A stretch of 62,351 bases of DNA from JBOHDX01 sp050700835 (GTDB taxonomy: Bacteria; Actinomycetota; Actinomycetes; Propionibacteriales; Nocardioidaceae). Positions 36,761 through 46,939 of this stretch are shown piece after piece. The notes under the pieces are model-generated. The model was not told where the DNA came from. It saw only the letters and a list, made by a program, of their open reading frames with translations, and made no database searches. Location: contig JBOHDX010000008.1 in assembly GCA_050700835.1 (NCBI GenBank), positions 1 through 62,351 of the forward strand. The letters run 5' to 3'. How positions within the stretch are numbered: position 1 is the stretch's first letter; each line of letters starts with the position of its first letter. Both the position numbers and the translations under genes were made by a program.

Positions 36761-37246
36761 TCAGGCGCCGAGCCGTCGCTTGACCTCCGCGGCGACGGCG
36801 GCACCGTCCGCGCGGCCCTTGACCTGCGGCGTGACGACGCCCATCACCTTGCCCATGGCGCGCATGCCCTCGCCGGCGGCTCCGGTCGACTCGATGGCAG
36901 CGGCGATGATCGCGCTGACCTCGTCCTGGCCGAGCTGCTCGGGCAGGTACGTCGCGAGGATCTCGTCCTCGGCACGCTCCTTCGCGGCGAGCTCGTCCCG
37001 GCCGGCCGCGGCGAACGCGTCGGCGGCCTCGCGCCGCTTCTTGGCCTCGGAGCCGATCACCGTGACCACCTCGTCGTCCGACAGCTGGCGGGCCTGCTTG
37101 CCGGCCACCTCGGCGTTCATGATCGCCGCCAGCACCATCCGCAGCGTTGACGCGCGCAGCTCCTCCCGACCCTTCATCGCGGCGGTGAGGTCAGCGCGGA
37201 TGCGCTGCTTCATCGCCGACCCGGTCTTGTCCGTGGTGTCAGCCAT
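36761..37246 (-). CDS. YqeY/GatB-like domain protein
   Basis: This 161-aa protein covers a YqeY domain: MKQRIRADLTAAMKGRE near the start, the KQARQLSDDEVVTVI core, and a C-terminal KVMGVVTPQVKGRADGAAV segment like that of the GatB tail. The family is tRNA-amidotransferase-related, but the stand-alone protein is not functionally defined. ATG 37246. Monocistronic, between the PBP and phosphoesterase genes. Confidence 0.88.
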   Translation of the reverse strand: MADTTDKTGSAMKQRIRADLTAAMKGREELRASTLRMVLAAIMNAEVAGKQARQLSDDEVVTVIGSEAKKRREAADAFAAAGRDELAAKERAEDEILATYLPEQLGQDEVSAIIAAAIESTGAAGEGMRAMGKVMGVVTPQVKGRADGAAVAAEVKRRLGA

Positions 37247-37362
37247 GCCGCCAGTGTCCCGCGCGCCGACCACGTCACGCACCCCGGTATCCAGGGGCGC
37301 GTCCTCCTGGTTGGCGGCGGTGCCACGCGAGGCGGTGTGCCGGGCTGTGGCAGCCTGAACGC

Positions 37363-38274
37363 GTGCACCGCGTCCTGTCCGCCGCGCTCGCGACGACCGC
37401 CGCAGGCGTCGCCGGGCTGGGCTACGCCTGCGGATACGAACGCCGCGCCTTCACCCTGCGGTTTGCCGACGTACCCGTGCTGGCACCCGGCAGCCGGCCG
37501 CTGCGGGTGCTGCACATCTCCGACCTGCACATGACGCCCGGGCAGACCACCAAGCAGGCGTGGGTGCGCTCGCTGGCCGATCTCGACCCCGACGTCGTGG
37601 TCAACACCGGCGACAATCTCGCCCACCTGGACGCGGTGCCGGCGGTGCTCCGGGCCTACGGCGAGCTGCTCGATCTGCCCGGAGTGTTCGTGTTCGGGTC
37701 GAACGACTACTTCGCGCCGATCATGAAGAACCCGGCGCGCTACCTGTTGCCGGACGGCGGTGACCTGCAGGCGCGCGGGGGACGGCTCCCGGCCGAGACG
37801 TTGCGGTCCGCTCTCGCCGGTCACGGCTGGGTCGACCTGACCAACCGGCAGGGGGCACTGCGGGTCGACGGCCGCCGCCTCGCGTTCGTCGGGGTCGACG
37901 ACCCGCACCTTGAGTACGACGACCTGCCGGCCGTCGCCGGCCCGGCCGACGCGTCGGCCGACCTGGCTATCGGTGTCTCGCACGCGCCGTACCTGCGGGT
38001 GCTGGACCAGTGGAACGCGGAGGGGTACCCCTTGATCCTCGCCGGTCACACGCACGGCGGCCAGCTGCGGCTGCCGTTCTACGGGGCGCTGGTGACCAAC
38101 TGCGACATCGACACCGCGCGGGCCCGCGGGCTGCACCAGCATCAAGTCGACGGCCATCCGGCGTCGTGGCTGCACGTGTCCGCCGGCCTCGGGACCTCGC
38201 CGTACGCCCCGGTCCGCTTCTGCTGCCGCCCCGAGGCGACCCTCCTCACCCTGACGGAAGGCCCACCGCGCTGA
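37363..38274 (+). CDS. Membrane-anchored calcineurin-like metallophosphoesterase (Rv3683-like)
   Basis: This 303-aa protein has an N-terminal hydrophobic segment (residues 3-22) and metal-binding motifs ISDLHMT, NTGDN, GSNDYF (where most relatives have GNHD/E) and GHTHGGQ. The overall set fits the YkuE/Rv3683 group. Replacement of His in the GNH motif by Ser is common in this group and may alter activity. GTG 37363. Its stop codon lies inside an 18-bp inverted repeat. Confidence 0.88.
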   Translation: MHRVLSAALATTAAGVAGLGYACGYERRAFTLRFADVPVLAPGSRPLRVLHISDLHMTPGQTTKQAWVRSLADLDPDVVVNTGDNLAHLDAVPAVLRAYGELLDLPGVFVFGSNDYFAPIMKNPARYLLPDGGDLQARGGRLPAETLRSALAGHGWVDLTNRQGALRVDGRRLAFVGVDDPHLEYDDLPAVAGPADASADLAIGVSHAPYLRVLDQWNAEGYPLILAGHTHGGQLRLPFYGALVTNCDIDTARARGLHQHQVDGHPASWLHVSAGLGTSPYAPVRFCCRPEATLLTLTEGPPR

Positions 38275-38334
38275 GCCTTACGTTTCAGTGCAGACACGCC
38301 CCGGCGATTCGCGCCAAAACGTACGGCTCAGCGC
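38268..38334. terminator. 18-bp inverted repeat overlapping the phosphoesterase stop
   Basis: GCGCTGAGCCTTACGTTT (38268-38285) and AAACGTACGGCTCAGCGC (38317-38334) pair at 17 of 18 positions around 31 nt. The left arm includes the TGA stop. Probably a terminator, but the large loop and long arms also fit a palindromic repeat element. Confidence 0.6.
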
Positions 38335-38399
38335 GGAGGAGAGGGTCGCTGAACCGGGTTGGGGGCGTGTGCTGCGCTCCGTTAGACTCGCGCAGGCTT

Positions 38400-38473
<74 letters not shown>

Positions 38474-38492
38474 CCGCGTGAAACCGTTCGCT

Positions 38493-38548
38493 AACGAAAG
38501 AATCGACATTGGCGCCGCCTGGACGGCGTCAATGTCGATTCTTTCGTT
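38493..38548. repeat. 25-bp near-perfect hairpin after tRNA-Pro
   Basis: Arms 38493-38517 and 38524-38548 match at 24 of 25 positions around CCTGGA. The arms are AT-richer than the surroundings (AACGAAAGAATCGACATT) and the right arm is pyrimidine-rich. It lies 20 nt after tRNA-Pro and 108 nt before lon. Its length exceeds usual intrinsic terminators, though termination of the tRNA transcript remains the simplest role. Confidence 0.9.
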
Positions 38549-38656
38549 CCTTTGCGTCCGGCGCCACCGGCTGTCCCCTCTGGGCGAACACCAGCCCGGG
38601 AATCGACGCACCCACGGGGCCGTTATGTCAGGCGAACGCCGCTAGAGGAGCCGAAC

Positions 38657-40996
<2,340 letters not shown>

Positions 40997-41030
40997 GGAC
41001 CATCAGGAACGCATGCGGCACACTGGAGCG

Positions 41031-41525
41031 GTGACCGCCGACGACAGCGACCGACCCCGAACCGGAAGGCGCCCCAAGGCGGGAAGCCGACCCGAGGAGG
41101 AGCGCCGCCCACGACCCCGGCGCCCTCGGCGTCCCCGGCCGACGGTTGCGCCATGGCTCACCGGCATAGCGGCGGGCCTGCTCGTCGGGCTCCTCTCCGT
41201 GGCGCTGGTGGCGCTCGCGATGGCCGGGTTCGAGGCGGTTCGCGGGACCTCCTCCGGGGGCGGACCCGGCTTCCTGGTGCTGGTGGCCATTGTGGCGCTC
41301 GCGGCCGTCGTCGGCCGCTTCCTGCTGGCGTTCGGCGGCGTGCCCTATCCAGGAATGACCAGCTTCCTGGGCCTGTGCGCCGTGCTGGTGATGGTGCTGC
41401 TGTTCCTGATGGGCGAGGTCTTCTCGGTTTGGATGTGGCTCGTCATCCCGGTCCTCGCGGCGATCATGTTCGCGCTGTTCACGCTGCTGCTGCCGCGGAT
41501 GGAAGCCGGGCGTACCCGCGTCTGA
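41031..41525 (+). CDS. Four-helix membrane protein with Pro/Arg-rich N-terminus
   Basis: This 164-aa protein has a strongly basic, proline-rich cytosolic N-terminus (residues 1-45, RRPRPRRPRRPRPTVAP) and four hydrophobic segments (about 48-70, 80-100, 105-125, 132-155). It resembles uncharacterised actinobacterial membrane proteins; no family motif is recognised. GTG 41031 has CTGGAG 5 nt upstream and is better than the upstream ATG 41013. It lies 34 nt after lon, possibly in the same transcript. Confidence 0.75.
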   Translation: MTADDSDRPRTGRRPKAGSRPEEERRPRPRRPRRPRPTVAPWLTGIAAGLLVGLLSVALVALAMAGFEAVRGTSSGGGPGFLVLVAIVALAAVVGRFLLAFGGVPYPGMTSFLGLCAVLVMVLLFLMGEVFSVWMWLVIPVLAAIMFALFTLLLPRMEAGRTRV

Positions 41526-41604
41526 GGACCAGCCACCGACGTCGTGGCCTGGTTCCCGCTGCGGCAGGATGGGCGGGACCCAGTCGTACGCCGAGGGAGA
41601 CCGC

Positions 41605-43584
41605 ATGCCAGCCCAGTCGACCCACGAGGTGTTGTGGTCGCCGCCGGCGAACGTGCGGGCCACCACCCGGATCGGGCGCTACCTCGGCTGGCTGGAACGC
41701 CAGCACGGCCTCGTCTTCGACGACTACGCCGGTTTGTGGCAGTGGTCGGTCGATGAGCCTGACGCGTTCTGGCTTTCGGTCTGGCAGCACTTCGGACTTC
41801 CCGGATCGCCGCAGCCCGTCGTTGCCCTGCCCGACCCGTCGATGCCGGGCACGCACTGGTTCCCGGGGCTCACGCTCAACTACGCCCAGGCGATGCTCGA
41901 TCTGCCGGGCCGCGATGACGACGACGTGGTGGTCATCGGGTTATCCCAGTCGCGCGAGCACGTCGACCTCACCGCAGCGCAACTGCGGGACCTGGCCGGC
42001 CGGGCCAGAGTGGGCCTACAGCGGCTCGGCGTCGCCCGCGGCGACCGGGTCGCGGTCTATGCCCCCAACATCCCCGAGACGCTGATCCTGCTACTGGCGA
42101 CCGCAAGCCTCGGTGCGACGTTCTCGTCCTGCGCGCCGGAGTTCGGGACCCGCAGCGTCGTGGACCGATGGACCCAGATCGAGCCCAAGGTCCTGGTCGC
42201 TGTCGACGGCTACCGCTACGGCGACAAGCCGATCGACCGGCGCCGCGAGGTCGGGGCGATCCTCGCGGCCCTGCCGAGCGTCGAGGCGACCGTGTGGCTG
42301 CCCTACCTCGATCTCGACTCACCTCCACCGCAGGGCGCCGCGACCTGGGTCGACCTCGTCGCCGAGGCCGGCGAGCTCGTGTTCGAGCCGGTGCCGTTCG
42401 ACCATCCGTTGTACGTCTTGTACTCCTCCGGCACGACCGGCCTGCCCAAGCCGATCGTGCACGGGCACGGCGGCATCCTGGTCGAGCACGTCAAGGCGCT
42501 CGCGCTGCAGATGGACCTCGGACCCGGCGACCGGCTCTTCTGGTTCTCCACCACCGGCTGGATGATGTGGAACTACCTCGTGTCCGGGCTCGCCGTCGGC
42601 GCGACGGTGGTGATGTACGACGGCAACCCTGCGTCTCCTGACCTCGGCACGCTGTGGCGGCTGGTCGAACGCGTCGGCATCACCTACTTCGGCACCAGCG
42701 CGCCATTCCTGCTGGCGTGCCGCAAGGCCGGGCTCGTACCCGGCGAGACTGCCGACCTGTCGACGCTGCGCGGCGTCGGCTCGACCGGCGCCCCGCTGCC
42801 GGTGGAGGGCTTCCGCTGGGTCTACGACGCGGTGTCGCCGTCGGTGCTTCTGGCGTCGTTCTCCGGCGGCACCGACGTGTGCACCGGCTTCCTCGGTGGC
42901 GCTCCGATCCTGCCCGTCTATGCCGGCGAGATCGCCTGCCGTTGCCTCGGCTGTAAGGTCGAGGCGTACGACGAGTCCGGCACGCCGGTGGTCGACCAGC
43001 TGGGCGAGCTCGTCATCACCGCACCGATGCCGTCGATGCCGGTCGCCTTCTGGGGCGACACCGACGGGTCGCGGCTGCGCGCGGCGTACTTCGAGGTATT
43101 CCCCGGCGTGTGGCGGCACGGCGACTGGATCACGATCACCGACCTCGGGACCTGCGCGATCACCGGCCGCAGCGACGCCACCCTCAACCGGGGCGGGGTC
43201 CGGCTCGGTACCGCGGAGTTCTACTCGGTCGTCGAAGCGATGGCACAGGTCGCGGACAGCCTGGTGGTGCACCTGGAGGATGCCGAGGGTGGCGCCGGTG
43301 AGCTGCTGCTGTTCGTCGTGCCCGCCGAAGGCGTGACCCTCGACGACGACCTGCGGCACGCGATCGCGACCGCGCTGCGGACCAACCTGTCCCCGAGGCA
43401 CGTTCCGGACCAGATCTGGGCCGTGCCGGCGCTGCCCCACACGCTGTCCGGCAAGAAGCTCGAGGTGCCGGTGAAGCGGATCCTGAGGGGGGCGCCGGTC
43501 GACGACGCGGCCGCCAAGGGCGCGCTGGCCAACCCCGAGTCGCTGGACGCGTTCGAGGCGCTCGCCGCGCGCCGCCGCGGCTGA
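41605..43584 (+). CDS. Acetoacetyl-CoA synthetase
   Basis: This 659-aa acyl-AMP ligase of the acetoacetate-CoA ligase (AACS) subgroup has the P-loop YSSGTTGLPKPIVHGHGG, the WFSTTGWMMWNYLVS segment diagnostic for AACS rather than Acs, FSGGTDVCTGF, and the C-terminal LSGKKLEVPVKR with the catalytic Lys. It activates acetoacetate for ketone-body or polyhydroxyalkanoate metabolism. ATG 41605 with GAGGGAGA upstream. Confidence 0.93.
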   Translation: MPAQSTHEVLWSPPANVRATTRIGRYLGWLERQHGLVFDDYAGLWQWSVDEPDAFWLSVWQHFGLPGSPQPVVALPDPSMPGTHWFPGLTLNYAQAMLDLPGRDDDDVVVIGLSQSREHVDLTAAQLRDLAGRARVGLQRLGVARGDRVAVYAPNIPETLILLLATASLGATFSSCAPEFGTRSVVDRWTQIEPKVLVAVDGYRYGDKPIDRRREVGAILAALPSVEATVWLPYLDLDSPPPQGAATWVDLVAEAGELVFEPVPFDHPLYVLYSSGTTGLPKPIVHGHGGILVEHVKALALQMDLGPGDRLFWFSTTGWMMWNYLVSGLAVGATVVMYDGNPASPDLGTLWRLVERVGITYFGTSAPFLLACRKAGLVPGETADLSTLRGVGSTGAPLPVEGFRWVYDAVSPSVLLASFSGGTDVCTGFLGGAPILPVYAGEIACRCLGCKVEAYDESGTPVVDQLGELVITAPMPSMPVAFWGDTDGSRLRAAYFEVFPGVWRHGDWITITDLGTCAITGRSDATLNRGGVRLGTAEFYSVVEAMAQVADSLVVHLEDAEGGAGELLLFVVPAEGVTLDDDLRHAIATALRTNLSPRHVPDQIWAVPALPHTLSGKKLEVPVKRILRGAPVDDAAAKGALANPESLDAFEALAARRRG

Positions 43585-43666
43585 CCCTGGGCGCCGCTGC
43601 GCCGACATGTCAGGGGTGGTCCTGATCGGGGGCCGCTCAGATCGGCCGCCGGGCATGGACAGCTGT

Positions 43667-44749
43667 TCAGGCCCGGGCGCTCTCCGTGAGCTCGGCGGCG
43701 ACCAGCTCGGCGATCTGCGCCGTGTTGAGGGCGGCGCCTTTGCGCAGGTTGTCGCCGCAGACGAACAACTCCAACGTACGCGGGAAGTCGAGTGCCTGGC
43801 GTACCCGCCCGACGAAGGTGGGATCGGAGCCGACCGCGTCCACCGGGGTTGGGAAGTCGGGCGCGTCCGGATCGTCGATGACCACGACGCTTGGCGCCTC
43901 GACCATCAGCCGGCGGGCCAGGTCGACGTCGACGTTGCGCTCGAACGTCGCGTGCACGACGAGCGAGTGCGTCGTGACCACGGGAACCCGCACGCAGGTG
44001 GCCGACACCGCGAGGTCGGGGATGCCGAGGATCTTGCGCGACTCGTCGCGGACCTTGAGCTCCTCGCTGGTCCAGCCGTCCTCGCGCGCCGACCCGGCCC
44101 ACGGCACCACGTTGAGGGCCAGGGGCGCCGGGAACGGTGAGTCGTCACCGAGCTTGTCGGCAAGCGCCCGTCGCACGTCGCCCGCCGACTGTCCAAGGTC
44201 GCGCTGGCCGGCAACCACCTCGAGCTCGTCGTAGAGCCGGTCGATGCCGGCCTGTCCGGCGCCGGAGGCCGCTTGGTACGACGCGACGACCAGCGCGCGG
44301 AGGTTCCACCGCGCGTGCAGGGCTCCGAGGGCGTCCATCATCGTCAGCGTCGTGCAGTTGGGGTTGGAGATGATGCCCTTGGGCCGCTCACGTGTGGTGG
44401 CTCCGTTGACCTCGGGCACGACGAGGGGTACGTCGGGGTCCATCCGGAATGCTCCGGAGTTGTCGACCACGACGGCCCCGTGCTCGACCGCGATGGGCGC
44501 CCAGTGCGCGGAGACGTCGTCCGGGACGTCGAACATCGCCACGTCGACACCGTCGAAGACCTCGGGTGCGAGGGCCAGCACGTCGACGTCCTCGCCGCGC
44601 AGGCGCAGCCGGCGCCCCGCGGACCGTGGCGACGCCACCAGCCGGATCTCGCCCCAGACGTCCTCACGGGTCGACAGGATGTCGAGCATCACCGTGCCGA
44701 CGGCTCCGGTGGCGCCGACCACGGCAAGGGTCGGCTTGGGTCCACTCAT
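43667..44749 (-). CDS. asd: Aspartate-semialdehyde dehydrogenase
   Basis: This 360-aa enzyme of the aspartate pathway reduces aspartyl phosphate to the semialdehyde used for lysine, threonine, methionine and diaminopimelate. It has the NADP-binding VVGATGAVGTVML, VVDNSGAFR, catalytic Cys in SNPNCTT and the substrate-binding YQAASGAGQAG. The ATG overlaps the ask stop by 4 nt (ATGA). Co-transcription with ask is the usual actinobacterial arrangement. Confidence 0.96.
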   Translation of the reverse strand: MSGPKPTLAVVGATGAVGTVMLDILSTREDVWGEIRLVASPRSAGRRLRLRGEDVDVLALAPEVFDGVDVAMFDVPDDVSAHWAPIAVEHGAVVVDNSGAFRMDPDVPLVVPEVNGATTRERPKGIISNPNCTTLTMMDALGALHARWNLRALVVASYQAASGAGQAGIDRLYDELEVVAGQRDLGQSAGDVRRALADKLGDDSPFPAPLALNVVPWAGSAREDGWTSEELKVRDESRKILGIPDLAVSATCVRVPVVTTHSLVVHATFERNVDVDLARRLMVEAPSVVVIDDPDAPDFPTPVDAVGSDPTFVGRVRQALDFPRTLELFVCGDNLRKGAALNTAQIAELVAAELTESARA

Positions 44750-46014
44750 CGACCGGTGCCGCCGTAGACGACGGCCTCGACCTCGTCGGAGTCGAGCTGG
44801 AAGGCTGCGTGCGCTGCGGCCACGGCGTCGTCCACCTGCACCTGGTCGACCACCACGGAGATCCGGATCTCGGACGTCGAGATCATCTCGATGTTGACCC
44901 CGGCGGACGCGATCGCGGAGAAGAACCTCGCCGAGACGCCCGGGTGCGTGCGCATCCCCGCCCCGATCAGGGACACCTTGCCGATCCGGTCGTCATAGAG
45001 GAGCTGGTCGTAGCCGACCTCGTCCTGCAACCTGGCGAGCGTGGTCATGGCCATCTGCCCGTCGGCACGCGGCAGCGTGAAGGAGATGTCGGTGAGGCCA
45101 GTCGCGGCGACCGAGACGTTCTGCACGATCATGTCGATGTTGATCGTTGCTTCGGCGAGGGCCTCGAAGATGCGCGCCGCTTCACCGACCTTGTCGGGGA
45201 CGCCGACCACGGTGATCTTGGCCTCGCTGCGGTCGTGTGCGACGCCGGAGATGATGGCCTGTTCCATGTCGGATACCTCTGACTCGTGGACGACCCACGT
45301 ACCGGTCTTGGCCGAGAACGACGAGCGTACGTGGATGGGAATGTCGTGTCGGCGGGCGTACTCGACGCAGCGCAGATGCAACACCTTCGCTCCGCAGGCA
45401 GCCATCTCGAGCATCTCGTCGTAGGAGATGGCCGGGATGCGCCGCGCAGTCGGGACGATGCGGGGATCGGCGGTGAAGATGCCGTCCACGTCGGTGTAGA
45501 TCTCGCACACGTCAGCATGCATCGCGGCAGCGAGCGCCACTGCGGTGGTGTCGGAACCGCCCCGGCCGAGGGTCGTGATGTCCTTGCTGTCGAGCGACAC
45601 GCCTTGGAAGCCGGCCACGATCGCGATCGCGCCTTCCGCGAGCGCGCGCTCGATCCGGCCCGGGGTGACGTCGATGATCTTCGCCTTGCCGTGGAACGAG
45701 TCCGTGATCACGCCGGCTTGTGAGCCGGTGAACGACCGGGCCTCGTGGCCGAGGTTGCCGATCCCCATCGCCAGCAGGGCCATCGAGATCCGCTCGCCGG
45801 CGGTGAGCAGCATGTCGAGCTCGCGCCCCGCCGGCAAGGGCGACACGTCGTGTGCGAGCTCCAGCAGCTCGTCGGTCGTGTCGCCCATCGCGGACACCAC
45901 GACCACGACGTCGTGCCCTTCCTTCTTCGAGGCGACGATGCGCTGGGCGACCCGCTTGATGCCCTGCGCGTCGGCCACGGACGAGCCGCCGTACTTCTGC
46001 ACGACCAAGCTCAC
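44746..46014 (-). CDS. ask: Aspartate kinase
   Basis: This 422-aa class II aspartokinase has the KYGGSSVAD nucleotide motif, a GFQGV-containing region, TTLGRGGSDTTAVALA, and two C-terminal ACT domains (about 260-420). It catalyses the first step of the aspartate family pathway and is probably feedback-inhibited. An internal Met near residue 250 (DMEQAIISGVAHDR) sits at the boundary where Corynebacterium lysC starts its beta subunit. ATP-dependent alpha/beta assembly is therefore possible. Start GTG 46014. Confidence 0.95.
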   Translation of the reverse strand: MSLVVQKYGGSSVADAQGIKRVAQRIVASKKEGHDVVVVVSAMGDTTDELLELAHDVSPLPAGRELDMLLTAGERISMALLAMGIGNLGHEARSFTGSQAGVITDSFHGKAKIIDVTPGRIERALAEGAIAIVAGFQGVSLDSKDITTLGRGGSDTTAVALAAAMHADVCEIYTDVDGIFTADPRIVPTARRIPAISYDEMLEMAACGAKVLHLRCVEYARRHDIPIHVRSSFSAKTGTWVVHESEVSDMEQAIISGVAHDRSEAKITVVGVPDKVGEAARIFEALAEATINIDMIVQNVSVAATGLTDISFTLPRADGQMAMTTLARLQDEVGYDQLLYDDRIGKVSLIGAGMRTHPGVSARFFSAIASAGVNIEMISTSEIRISVVVDQVQVDDAVAAAHAAFQLDSDEVEAVVYGGTGR

Positions 46015-46177
46015 GGTGGATCCTTTGCTCGCTGACCGGGAAGCCGCCCGCGTACAGCGACCACCCGTCAGTCTAACGAGACGCTCCGCGCGGAGCCGGT
46101 ACGTCCGGAACGCGGGCGTGCAGAGCCGCCCGCTTGCCGCCGGGCACCGCCCCCGTCCGCGGGGCTACGTTGCATGG

Positions 46178-46816
46178 ATGAGCGAAGAACGCTTTCTGGT
46201 CGTCACCGCCGAGGGCCGGTGTCGCACGGTCCCCACCGGCGGCTCCTTCGCAGTCGGCCTGGAGGAACATGCCGCCACGCCCGGCACTGCGCTGCGGCAG
46301 GTGTCGGCCCGCGCCACAACGGTGATCGAGGCGGCCCGGTCCGCCGGGGTCGGCGACCCCGAGATCATGACCGGCGGGTTGGGCGTCCAGCCGAGGTACG
46401 ACAACCGTGGTGAACGCGTCATCGGCTTCCAGGCGGACTACACCCTGACCATCAGCGTCGACGACGTCGATCGAGTGGGACCGCTTGTTGATGCTGTGGC
46501 CGACGCCGCTGGTGACGCCCTTCGGCTGCACGGGCTGAGCACCAGGATCGTCGATCCCGACGCGGCGCGGACCGAAGCCCTCGCCAACGCGGTACGCGCC
46601 GCCCACGACAAGGCCGGCGCGGCCGCCGGAGCCGCAGGTCTCCGTCTGGGCCGAGTCATGTCGATCACCGAGGGTGTGCGCGAGGCCCACCAGCCGTACG
46701 AGCGATTCGCGATGGCCGCCGCCGTCAACGCCGGAGGTGGTACGCCGGTCGAGGCTGGAACAGCGGTCGTCACCGCAACCGTCACCGTGCGGTTCGCCCT
46801 CGAGGACACTGACTGA
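46178..46816 (+). CDS. SIMPL (DUF541) domain protein
   Basis: This 212-aa protein is almost entirely a SIMPL domain: VVTAEGRCRTVP at the start, GGLGVQPRYDNRGERVIGFQ in the middle, and the C-terminal MAAAVNAG..TPVEAGTAVVTATVTVRF segment. No signal peptide or lipobox is visible with the ATG at 46178, so unlike many relatives it appears cytosolic. There is no clear ribosome site, so translation may be leaderless. It is divergent from ask. Function unknown. Confidence 0.87.
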   Translation: MSEERFLVVTAEGRCRTVPTGGSFAVGLEEHAATPGTALRQVSARATTVIEAARSAGVGDPEIMTGGLGVQPRYDNRGERVIGFQADYTLTISVDDVDRVGPLVDAVADAAGDALRLHGLSTRIVDPDAARTEALANAVRAAHDKAGAAAGAAGLRLGRVMSITEGVREAHQPYERFAMAAAVNAGGGTPVEAGTAVVTATVTVRFALEDTD

Positions 46817-46822
46817 TGCACT

Positions 46823-46875
46823 CGGCCCCACCATGCTCGACCCGGCCCCACCGTGTGTTCGGCCCCACCATGTCG
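46823..46875. repeat. Irregular GGCCCCACC(A/G)TG triplicate after the SIMPL gene
   Basis: CGGCCCCACC(A/G)TG occurs at 46823, 46842 and 46860, starting 7 nt after the stop codon. Spacing is 19 and 18 nt. Confidence 0.8.
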
Positions 46876-46939
46876 CTGATCCGACAGTTACGCACGAGGC
46901 GTACTCGTCGGATCGCCGCCAGGGACGGCGCCACCAACG

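Noticed and set aside
38474..38656. Attachment site or integrated element at tRNA-Pro
   Set aside because: No integrase and no repeated tRNA 3' end was seen in the window.
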